DNA of 64,000 bases. Source: Bacteroides acidifaciens (lineage in GTDB: Bacteria; Bacteroidota; Bacteroidia; Bacteroidales; Bacteroidaceae). The stretch spans positions 1,054,001 through 1,118,000 of the forward strand of contig NZ_CAEUHO010000004.1 of the NCBI RefSeq assembly GCF_903181435.1, written 5' to 3'. Shown piece after piece: positions 18,626-26,509 of the stretch. Both the position numbers and the translations under genes were made by a program. Within the stretch, counting starts at the first letter, position 1; every line of letters begins with the position of its first letter. A model generated the notes under the pieces. It searched no databases. It saw nothing but the letters and a program-made list of their open reading frames with translations, and was not told the DNA's origin.

Positions 18626-19612
18626 ATGTATATGATAAGAAGAATTTTAATAGGATGTGTTTGTCTGTTGTGTAGTGTAGCATGGGAGACAGTGCAAGCT
18701 AAGAAAACTGTGTTAAGTGCCGAAATCTACGGTTATCGGGCAGAGATGGTCTATTTTGACTGTTTCCAGACCCCGTTGCTCCGGCAGGAGTTCCATACCA
18801 ATCCCGGTGAGGAGCATATTTACTCGTTTGATACAGACCGGATGGTGACGTTTGCCATCAACGGCAGGACAACTGTTTTGCTGATGCCGGGCGACAGCCT
18901 GCACGTCAACCTTCGTTACGAAGGCAAGCAGGTGCAGTCTGTAGAGTTCAGCGGAACAGCAGAAGCGGTGGCGCAAAACCGCCTGCTGCGCGACATCGAA
19001 CAGTTGAAACGTACCATGCGCTATAAATCGCAGCTTCTTGCCTGCATCGCCGTAGATGTGAAGCCGAAAGAACGTTTCGAAGCATCACGGATGCTGTTGG
19101 AGCAGAGCCGCAAGTTGTTGGAAAAAGCCGGCAAGGAGATTCGTCCCGAAGTGAGCAGCTATGTCTTGGCAGACATCGAAGGAAGCGTATATAATTCGTT
19201 TATGGAATATCCGGTGATGTATGCTGAAACCCGCCGTTTGCCGATTGAGAAACAGGAAATCGGCGATTACTGGTCGGTGATGGACGGATACAGCCTGCGC
19301 ACGGACAAGAACGCCTTGCTGTCTCAGGATTATATCGGGATGCTGATGCGCTATATGTTCTTCGTCAACGAGAAGAAGGCGCACGAGTCGGGCGCAACCT
19401 ATACGCGCCCCGCTTCCTTCGAAGAGGGATACCGCGCGTATGCTGCATTCTATACAGGCGATGTAAGGGATGTGGTGCTTTATACGATTATCTGCAACTT
19501 TATCCGTAGCGGAAAGAATCTCGACCGCATAGATGATGTAGTGAAGGAGTATAAGAAGAAATACAACCGGAACAAGGAATATATACGTATTATAGAAACA
19601 CTTTTGCAATAA
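18626..19612 (+). CDS. TlpA-like N-terminal/helical protein lacking the thioredoxin domain
   Basis: 328 residues, signal peptide to about residue 26 (ETVQAKK); ATG 18632 is an alternative start. Residues 28-110 are a beta domain (LSAEIYGYRAEMVYFDC, MPGDSLHVNLRYEG) and 115-325 are helical (RLLRDIEQLKRTMRYKSQL, ASRMLLEQSRKLLEKAGKE). This layout matches the N-terminal halves of the three TlpA proteins just downstream, but the protein stops where their thioredoxin domain would begin and has no CxxC. Exported, probably periplasmic. The gene is intact, so it is a shortened paralogue and not a broken one. Function unknown. Confidence 0.7.
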   Translation: MYMIRRILIGCVCLLCSVAWETVQAKKTVLSAEIYGYRAEMVYFDCFQTPLLRQEFHTNPGEEHIYSFDTDRMVTFAINGRTTVLLMPGDSLHVNLRYEGKQVQSVEFSGTAEAVAQNRLLRDIEQLKRTMRYKSQLLACIAVDVKPKERFEASRMLLEQSRKLLEKAGKEIRPEVSSYVLADIEGSVYNSFMEYPVMYAETRRLPIEKQEIGDYWSVMDGYSLRTDKNALLSQDYIGMLMRYMFFVNEKKAHESGATYTRPASFEEGYRAYAAFYTGDVRDVVLYTIICNFIRSGKNLDRIDDVVKEYKKKYNRNKEYIRIIETLLQ

Positions 19613-19619
19613 ATAGAGA

Positions 19620-20717
19620 ATGAAAAATACATTAATGGCAACGTTGCTTTTGGCAAGTTGCGGACATATGTCATATGCACAGAACAATGTGACTGTGAAA
19701 GGACAGATTAAAGGAGTGGAATCGGGGCGCCTGTATATGCTGGCTCCGGTTTCCGAAAAACGGGTGGATACGCTGGGCACTGCCCTTTTCCAAGCCCCCG
19801 ATTTTGTGTTGGAGGGTAAGTGTGACGAACCGGTGGTGGCACATATCGTTGTAGAGAACTATTCGGGAGGATTCCCCTTCATGGCAGAGCCGGGCGGCTC
19901 GTACACTGCTTTGCTTACCAATGGGCGGGAGGCCTACATCCGGGGCGGCAAGTTACAGGACGCCTGGACGGGATACTTGAAGTATTCCACCGAGCAGCGC
20001 CAGAAGATAAGCGCAATGAAGCAAAGACACCAGACGTTGGTTGCTGAAAATAAATTCAGAAGTGCCAGTGCGCTGAACGATTCGATTCAGCTTTTGGAGC
20101 AACAGGCAAGAAAAGAGACTTACGACTTTTTGGGACAGCACGACGACCTGATTACGGCGCATACTTATCTGGAAAATGCACAGATGCGCGATGCGGGCGC
20201 CGAGCAGAGCCGTAAGATGTACGAATCGTTGGGCGAAGGTGCCAGGCAGACGCCCAGTGGCCGTATTTTGAAAGAGCGTTATGAACGGATGGAGCAGACG
20301 GAGAAGGGGAGACTTGCCCCCGACTTTACGCTGAGTACTCCGGAAGGCAAGGAAGTGACGCTGAGCAAGGTGGCAGGAAAGGTGAAGATTCTTGATTTCT
20401 GGGCTTCGTGGTGCGGACCATGCCGCCTGAACAATCCCGCTCTGAAAAAGGCTTACGAGGAGTATCACGACAAGGGGCTGGAGATTATCAGCGTCTCGCT
20501 CGACGACAAGCCGGAACGTTGGAAGGATGCCATTGCCAAAGACGGGCTGACGTGGATAAACGTCTCCTCATTGAAAGGATGGAAATGCGATGTGGCACGG
20601 CTTTACAGTGTGAGCGCCGTTCCCGCCATCTTTGTTCTCAACGAGGAAAACCGCATTGTCGCCACCAATCTGAGAGGAGAAAAACTGGCTAAATACTTGG
20701 AAGATAACTTAAAGTAA
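19620..20717 (+). CDS. TlpA-family periplasmic thioredoxin-like protein (copy 1 of 3)
   Basis: 365 residues, signal peptide to about residue 21 (MSYAQNN). Residues 22-110 form a DUF4369-like beta domain, 115-225 a helical region, and 235-365 an AhpC/TSA-type thioredoxin fold with the redox pair Cys265/Cys268 in WASWCGPC. Such proteins reduce or shuffle disulfides outside the cytoplasm. It follows the previous gene by seven bases and heads a run of three such proteins, which together could keep the operon's many exported proteins or their protein substrates reduced. Confidence 0.9.
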   Translation: MKNTLMATLLLASCGHMSYAQNNVTVKGQIKGVESGRLYMLAPVSEKRVDTLGTALFQAPDFVLEGKCDEPVVAHIVVENYSGGFPFMAEPGGSYTALLTNGREAYIRGGKLQDAWTGYLKYSTEQRQKISAMKQRHQTLVAENKFRSASALNDSIQLLEQQARKETYDFLGQHDDLITAHTYLENAQMRDAGAEQSRKMYESLGEGARQTPSGRILKERYERMEQTEKGRLAPDFTLSTPEGKEVTLSKVAGKVKILDFWASWCGPCRLNNPALKKAYEEYHDKGLEIISVSLDDKPERWKDAIAKDGLTWINVSSLKGWKCDVARLYSVSAVPAIFVLNEENRIVATNLRGEKLAKYLEDNLK

Positions 20718-20768
20718 CCGTTTCTTCGGTTGCTTTTTAATTAAAACAGATAAAGTATTCATTTTTAT

Positions 20769-21938
20769 ATGAGAAGAATAATAGTTTCGGTTGCCGTTGG
20801 GATGTTGGCAGGTGTCGGTTGCCTGGCACAAGACGGCGGCAAGTATGTCATTACTGGTGAGATGACACGCGATTCGTTGCGCTTCACTCCGCAAGCGGTC
20901 CGCATGATTTATCTGGCGTGCCAGTCCGACGGCAAGGAAGTCAGACTGGATTCTGCCGTTGTAAAGAATAAGACCTTCCGCTTCGAGGGCAAGGCTCCCC
21001 GCTTTGTGGAGGCCGCCTATCTCTCCGGATTCGATAACGGAAGCGTGCAGTTATTGCTCGAGCCGGGCAACATCACGGTGCAGCCGTTTGATGCCCACTA
21101 TCCCGTGTCGGCAAAGGTAAGCGGTACGCCTTGCAACGATGTGATGAACGGCTACTATGCGGTGCGTGCAAAAGATGTGCAGGATTCGAAAGTCCGCATG
21201 AACAATCTGTTCAATTCGCTGCCCGAAGAGGTGAAGAACAATCTAGAGCAACAGATGGACTATCAGGGTTCCGTGTTCAATATAAACACCGTGATGCAGA
21301 AAGTGGTGGCGCTGGAATACCTGCGCAATCACCTCGACAACGAAGCGGCTTTGTTTATCATCAAGCACGACAGCTACCATCTGTTCCAGCCGAAAACGGT
21401 CGAACGTATGTTGCTGCGTGCCGTCTCTCCGCGACTGAGACAGCATCCCGTCTATCGTGAACTGGAGAATAAAATCAAGGCAAGCAACCTCAAGGTAGGT
21501 TCGCCCGCGCCTGACATCGCAGGAGTGACGCCGGAAGGCAAGGAGATATCCCTTTCCGACTATAAAGGAAAATATGTACTGTTGGATATCTGGGCTTCGT
21601 GGTGCGGACCGTGCCGTCGCGAATTTCCTTATTTGAAGCAGGCGATGACAGCTTCGGAAGCAAACGATAAATTTGTGATACTCAGCTACTCTATCGACAG
21701 CAAGGAACGGGATTGGGTGAACAGCATCGAAAAGAATGAGTTGAAACACAAGAACTGGATTCACTTTTCTACCTTGAAAGGATGGTCGTCCGATGCTGTG
21801 TCGCTGTTCAACGTGCAGGGAGTGCCTCACACGGTTCTGCTGAATCCGAAAGGAGAAGTGGTGGCTTTCAATCTGCGTGGCGAAGAGATGCTCAACAAGG
21901 TGAAGCGAATTATTGAGGGAGTGGAGACGTATGAATAA
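20769..21938 (+). CDS. TlpA-family periplasmic thioredoxin-like protein (copy 2 of 3)
   Basis: 389 residues with a signal peptide ending near GCLAQD (about 20). The N-terminal DUF4369-like domain carries VITGEMTRDSLRFTPQAV; the thioredoxin fold begins near 245 with VGSPAPDIAGVTPEGKEISLSDYKGK in separate short strands and the redox pair Cys279/Cys282 in WASWCGPC. It resembles copy 3 more than copy 1 (both have DSLR-TPQ and TGFDNG/SGFDNG motifs), pointing to a recent duplication. Its stop overlaps the likely start of copy 3 by eight bases. Confidence 0.9.
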   Translation: MRRIIVSVAVGMLAGVGCLAQDGGKYVITGEMTRDSLRFTPQAVRMIYLACQSDGKEVRLDSAVVKNKTFRFEGKAPRFVEAAYLSGFDNGSVQLLLEPGNITVQPFDAHYPVSAKVSGTPCNDVMNGYYAVRAKDVQDSKVRMNNLFNSLPEEVKNNLEQQMDYQGSVFNINTVMQKVVALEYLRNHLDNEAALFIIKHDSYHLFQPKTVERMLLRAVSPRLRQHPVYRELENKIKASNLKVGSPAPDIAGVTPEGKEISLSDYKGKYVLLDIWASWCGPCRREFPYLKQAMTASEANDKFVILSYSIDSKERDWVNSIEKNELKHKNWIHFSTLKGWSSDAVSLFNVQGVPHTVLLNPKGEVVAFNLRGEEMLNKVKRIIEGVETYE

Positions 21939-23178
21939 GAAACGAATAAAAAGAAGCAAGAGAATGTTACGCAAGTGTTATATAGCCGCAGCCTGCCTGG
22001 TAGCCTGTATGGGCGGGGTGCAGGCACAAGAGAATACGTGTGTCATCAAAGGACGTATGCTGAAAGATTCGCTGCGCCATACGCCGCAACGGATACAGAA
22101 GATTTACCTGACGCAGATGGACGAGTACGAACGCATGATTAATGTCGATTCCGTGAAGCCGGTGAACGGTACTTTCACCTTTACACGTTCTCTGAAACAG
22201 GGTGAGCCGGAATTGCTTTATTTTCTGACTGGTTTCGACAACGGCAACGTGCAACTGTTTGTGGAGCCGGGCACAGTGGAAGTGCGCATTCCGGATGCCG
22301 CTTTTCCCGCAGGAGGAATGGCAAAGGGAACGCCGACCAACGACCTGTACAACCAGTATAAGGAAATCCGTCGGCTTTGTATCAAGGAGCAGACCGACAC
22401 CTTGAACGTGTGGCAGGAGAAACATGGAGAGTCGTTCAAGCAATGGATGAGCCGTCCCGAAAATCAGGAAGAGTGGATAAGTGTCGGCGCGGCGGCAATG
22501 GTTTCCGCTTCTGCAGCGCAACTCCGTTTTCTGCTCGAACACAACGATTCGCCGTTGGTGCCTTTGATGCTGGAGAAAGAGGTTTATCCGACATTGAGCA
22601 AGGCCTATGTGCAGCGTATGCTGAAATCCTTGTCGCCTAAGTTGAAGAAGCACCCGTATTACCGCTCGTTCAGCAACGTAGTGCGTGCGCAGGAGTTGAA
22701 AGTAGGCGGCGAGTTGCCCGACATCACGCTTCCTCTTGCTGAAGGCGGGCGCAAGACGCTGGAAGATTTCAAAGGAAAATATGTGTTGCTGGACTTTTGG
22801 GCTTCGTGGTGCGGCCCCTGCCGCCGGGAGATTCCCTACCTCATACAGTTGTACAATGAAACACAGGCCGACCGAGACCGCTTTGTGATTGTCAGCTTCT
22901 CTTTGGACAACAAGGAGAAGGACTGGAAGAACGCCATCCGCACGCATCAGATGGACAAGGAGGAGTGGACGCACGCTTCCGACCTCTTGGGATGGAGTTC
23001 GCCCGCCGCCCGTATGCTGGGAGTGACGGCAGTGCCCAAGACCATCCTGATCGACCCCGAAGGAAGAGTCATTTCCTTCTCCCTGCGCGGCGAGGAAATG
23101 GTAAGCCGCGTGAAGCAGATTTTAGCAGGTGCCCCCGCTTTCGGCGAAGGTGACGGCAAGGAAGAGGAGAAGAAATAA
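21931..23178 (+). CDS. TlpA-family periplasmic thioredoxin-like protein (copy 3 of 3)
   Basis: 415 residues from ATG 21931, chosen because GGGAGTGGAG lies upstream and the start overlaps the preceding stop; ATG 21964 is also possible and gives a cleaner signal peptide (to VQAQEN). DUF4369-like N-terminal domain with MLKDSLRHTPQRIQK, a helical middle, then the thioredoxin fold with Cys294/Cys297 in WASWCGPC. The C-terminal 15 residues are charged (GDGKEEEKK), which the other copies lack. It is probably periplasmic and acts with its two paralogues. Confidence 0.88.
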   Translation: MNKKRIKRSKRMLRKCYIAAACLVACMGGVQAQENTCVIKGRMLKDSLRHTPQRIQKIYLTQMDEYERMINVDSVKPVNGTFTFTRSLKQGEPELLYFLTGFDNGNVQLFVEPGTVEVRIPDAAFPAGGMAKGTPTNDLYNQYKEIRRLCIKEQTDTLNVWQEKHGESFKQWMSRPENQEEWISVGAAAMVSASAAQLRFLLEHNDSPLVPLMLEKEVYPTLSKAYVQRMLKSLSPKLKKHPYYRSFSNVVRAQELKVGGELPDITLPLAEGGRKTLEDFKGKYVLLDFWASWCGPCRREIPYLIQLYNETQADRDRFVIVSFSLDNKEKDWKNAIRTHQMDKEEWTHASDLLGWSSPAARMLGVTAVPKTILIDPEGRVISFSLRGEEMVSRVKQILAGAPAFGEGDGKEEEKK

Positions 23179-23210
23179 GCATCTTCGTGCACACCCCAAA
23201 AGACAATTTC

Positions 23211-26027
23211 ATGAAGAAAATAATCGCATACATATGTATTTGTTTGGCCTCACTGACCGCTGCACGCGCACAGTCGGCGGTGGTTGGCGGGCAAGAGACG
23301 CTGCCTGTCGACTCGGCGGTGCTCATAGGCAGGCTGCCTAACGGGATTACCTATTATATCCGCCACAACGGCGACCAGCCCCGCCGTGCAGGCTTCTACC
23401 TGATTCGCAATGCCGGTTCGCTGTTGGAGACGGATGAGCAGAACGGATTGGCGCATTTCCTGGAGCATATGGCTTTTCAGGGAACGAAGCATTTTCCCGG
23501 TAAAGGTATTATCTCGGGACTGGAGAAACACGGTGTGGCGTTCGGGAGCAATATCAACGCCTATACGTCGCACAACGAGACAGTTTACCAACTCACTGAC
23601 GTGCCTACGCAAAGCGAATCTTTGCTGGACACCTGCCTGTTGATACTGCACGACTGGTCTTACTACCTGTCGTTGGAAGAGAAAGAGATTGACGCAGAAC
23701 GCAAGGTGATTGTCGAAGAGTGGCGCACCCGCCGAACGTCGGCGGTGCGGATGCAGGAAAAGACAAACCAGGTGCTCTATCAAGGCTCACGGTATGCCGA
23801 CAGGGATGTCATCGGAACGTTGGACGTCATTCAGCACTTTGCTCCACAGTCGTTGCGCGACTTCTATCACCGATGGTATCGCACCGATTTGGAAGCGATT
23901 GCCATTGTGGGCGATTTCGATGCGCGCCGGATGGAAGAAAAGGTGAAGACGCTCTTTGCCGCCATTCCCGCTGTGAAGAATCCGGAGCCGCGTCCGTTCT
24001 TTTCGATACCCGACAACGATACGCCCCGCTACGTGCTGGCAACGGACAAGGAAGCCGCCCGCTCTTCGTTGGGGCTGTCCATCCGGCTGAACGACACCCC
24101 GGCGTGCGAACGCAATCGCGTGGCTTATCTGCGCGAGAGTCTGATTATCTCGTTCTTTAATTCGATGATGCGGACGCGCATTGCGGAATTGGCACGTCGT
24201 CCGGACGCTCCGTTCCGTCATGCGGAGATTGCCTACGGAGATTTGGTACGCGGATATTGTGCATACAATGTCAATGTATCTCCCCGTCCCGGACAGGAAG
24301 CCGCAGCATGGGAAGCGGCAATGACCGAGAATGAACGGGTGAAACGCTACGGCTTCACGCCCGAAGAACTGGAGCGCGCCAAGAAAGATATGCTCACGGC
24401 ACTGGAGAACGGTCGCAGGCGGGGTAAGGCAAACAGCCGTTATGCGCAAGAGATACAGGGACATTTTCTGGAAGGACGACCGCTGCTCAGTCCCTCCGAC
24501 TATTACCGTTGGGTGAAACGCCTTGTTGCCGACATTAGGGTAGAGGAGGTTTCTGACAGGGCGAAGAAGTGGAACAGCCCGATAAACCGGACATTGCTGG
24601 TAGTGGGCTCAGCCAAAGAGAAACATTTGTCGCGCGAGGATATGACGGCTATCATGGAGCGCGTGGAGCACTCCAGTCAGATTCGTCCTTATGCGGTGAA
24701 TACCCCTTCGGGCGTTCAGCGCAAACTGCTGGATGATGCAGAGCTGCAGGGCGGACAGATTGTGAAGGTGCGTCCCCTGGAGCGTTTTGGCGCCGTAGAG
24801 TGGACTTTACAGAATGGTGCCCGCGTGGTGTTCCGCCATAGTGCGAGCAATAAAATCCTTGTTTCCTCCTATAGCAACGGCGGAACCTCTGTCTACGAGG
24901 ATATCGACTTGCTTCCCGCAGCCGAGAATGCCGCAACGATGGTATCTTCGTTCGGCGTGGGCGACTTTACGCCCGACGAACTGCGGACACTGTTGACCGG
25001 TAAGCGGGTGGGATGCAAAGTGAACATCACTCCATGGGATGAGGCGATAGGCGGCTCCTCTGTCGCGGAAGATTTCGAGACGCTCATGCAGTTGATTTAC
25101 CTACGTTTCGAGAAACCCCGGTTCGACGAAGCATTGTTTGCCACGCTGATGCAGCGCAACTATGCAGCGTTGCAGCAGTATGCCGGACAGCCGCAGACGG
25201 TGATGCGGGATTCGCTCCAACAGATTTTGCACAATTACAGTCCCCGTTTCCCGGCTTTCAATAAAGCATACTTGGATAAGATTACGTTGGAAAGATTGAA
25301 ATATGTCTATTCCGACCGTATCAAGGACGCCAGCGATTTCGTATTCTTTATCATGGGTAATCTGAAGGAGGAAAACGCCCGTCAGATGGTGGAGAAATAC
25401 ATCGGTTCTTTGCGCTCCGAGCACCGCAAAGAGAAGCGTACTCTGCACCGCGAATTGCCGGCAAAGGGGAAGGTAGTGAAAAACATCCGGCTCAACTGGG
25501 AGACCCCGAAAGCCACTGTTGTCACCAATTTTTCAACGAAGTTGGAAAATACACCTTACCATAACATTTGCCAAAGCCTGTTGCGCGGCATCTTGCAGTT
25601 GCGCTATACGGAAAACATCCGCGAGAAGGAGGGAGGCACATATGGAATCAATATCAATGCTACTTCGTCCCGTCTTCCCGAATCGCGTTACTCTTTTACC
25701 ATGATATTCGACTGTGCGCCTGAGCGGGAAGCCCATTTGAAGTCGTTGGTACACGCCGAAACGGAACGTCTTGCCGAAGAGGCACCTGGGCAGGATGAGT
25801 TTGCAAAGGTGGTTGCCAATCTGCGGAAAAACGACGAACAGTCGAGAAACTCTGACGCCTACTGGATGGCTGCTCTTGCCGCTTATTATACGGAAGGCAT
25901 CGACATCACCGCTCCCGAAAATTTTGACAAGATATTGGAGCGGTTGACGCCTGCCGATATACATAAGTTCGCCAAGAAGATGTTTAAAAAGTCTTATGTG
26001 GTAGATTTGACATTCAAGTCAAAGTGA
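23211..26027 (+). CDS. M16-family (pitrilysin/insulinase) zinc metallopeptidase
   Basis: 938 residues from ATG 23211 (an in-frame GTG at 23187 adds no signal sequence). Signal peptide to about residue 20 (TAARAQS). The inverted zinc motif HxxEH is His82-Phe-Leu-Glu85-His86, with a downstream glutamate in EIDAERKVIVEEWR near 162 as third ligand. Two homologous halves follow (M16 active and M16C inactive lobes; a second unit starts near 525). M16 enzymes degrade peptides trapped in a closed chamber, so this fits as the periplasmic peptidase for peptides imported by the SusCD pair at the head of the operon. Last gene before a strong palindromic terminator. Confidence 0.94.
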   Translation: MKKIIAYICICLASLTAARAQSAVVGGQETLPVDSAVLIGRLPNGITYYIRHNGDQPRRAGFYLIRNAGSLLETDEQNGLAHFLEHMAFQGTKHFPGKGIISGLEKHGVAFGSNINAYTSHNETVYQLTDVPTQSESLLDTCLLILHDWSYYLSLEEKEIDAERKVIVEEWRTRRTSAVRMQEKTNQVLYQGSRYADRDVIGTLDVIQHFAPQSLRDFYHRWYRTDLEAIAIVGDFDARRMEEKVKTLFAAIPAVKNPEPRPFFSIPDNDTPRYVLATDKEAARSSLGLSIRLNDTPACERNRVAYLRESLIISFFNSMMRTRIAELARRPDAPFRHAEIAYGDLVRGYCAYNVNVSPRPGQEAAAWEAAMTENERVKRYGFTPEELERAKKDMLTALENGRRRGKANSRYAQEIQGHFLEGRPLLSPSDYYRWVKRLVADIRVEEVSDRAKKWNSPINRTLLVVGSAKEKHLSREDMTAIMERVEHSSQIRPYAVNTPSGVQRKLLDDAELQGGQIVKVRPLERFGAVEWTLQNGARVVFRHSASNKILVSSYSNGGTSVYEDIDLLPAAENAATMVSSFGVGDFTPDELRTLLTGKRVGCKVNITPWDEAIGGSSVAEDFETLMQLIYLRFEKPRFDEALFATLMQRNYAALQQYAGQPQTVMRDSLQQILHNYSPRFPAFNKAYLDKITLERLKYVYSDRIKDASDFVFFIMGNLKEENARQMVEKYIGSLRSEHRKEKRTLHRELPAKGKVVKNIRLNWETPKATVVTNFSTKLENTPYHNICQSLLRGILQLRYTENIREKEGGTYGININATSSRLPESRYSFTMIFDCAPEREAHLKSLVHAETERLAEEAPGQDEFAKVVANLRKNDEQSRNSDAYWMAALAAYYTEGIDITAPENFDKILERLTPADIHKFAKKMFKKSYVVDLTFKSK

Positions 26028-26271
26028 AAGATACAGCGATATGGAAATAATATGAAGATACGAATTTAGGGCAACATTCTAAAAAAAAAGAGGCTGTCTA
26101 AAAAGTCGTTAGTAACTCCAACTCCCTTCCGATTCCCCCGTTATCGGAGGAGAGCAACCTTCCTTAAGGAGGAGCATCGAAAAGTACAGGCTTATATCGA
26201 ACTGACGTTAGTTTAAATTCTAATATGATACAAAATCCTCATTATTAATAAAATATATAGTAGGTTGATAG

Positions 26272-26306
26272 GTCGAAGTTAGCGCTGAATAAGCGCTAAC
26301 TTCGAC
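26272..26306 (+). terminator. Perfect 15-bp palindrome, probable operon terminator
   Basis: GTCGAAGTTAGCGCT at 26272-26286 and its exact complement at 26292-26306 flank a GAATA loop. The sequence after it (TTGTTTATTTAT) is T-rich but interrupted. It lies about 245 bases after the M16 gene. Confidence 0.65.
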
Positions 26307-26475
26307 TTGTTTATTTATATATAAAATTATATAAAACCTCGAGATTTCTACACCGACAAAATAAAGAAAATGTTTTTTCTTTAGAGGAAAGATAGAAAGA
26401 ACTTTTTTATCTATTGATTTTTCCAGTCTTGATTCTTTCTTTACCGAAATAATCGTATCGTTCAGTTATATTTCC

Positions 26476-26483
26476 TATATTTG
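26476..26483 (+). promoter_or_regulatory. Probable -7 box for the DUF2339 gene
   Basis: TATATTTG matches TAnnTTTG and lies 26 bases before the start codon; the -33 element is not obvious. Confidence 0.45.
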
Positions 26484-26509
26484 TGATATTGAATTAAATA
26501 CAAAATACT

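Larger units (their letters stand above)
26028..26509. other. 482-base non-coding region with terminator and degenerate repeat-like DNA
   Basis: I see no gene. 26088-26190 contains GAGGCTGTCTAAAAAGT followed by short self-complementary G/C-rich stretches (CCGAT/ATCGG, CCTTCCTTAAGGAGG), unlike the AT-rich surroundings and possibly a remnant of a dispersed repeat. A perfect palindrome follows at 26272-26306 and a -7-like box at 26476-26483. Confidence 0.6.
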
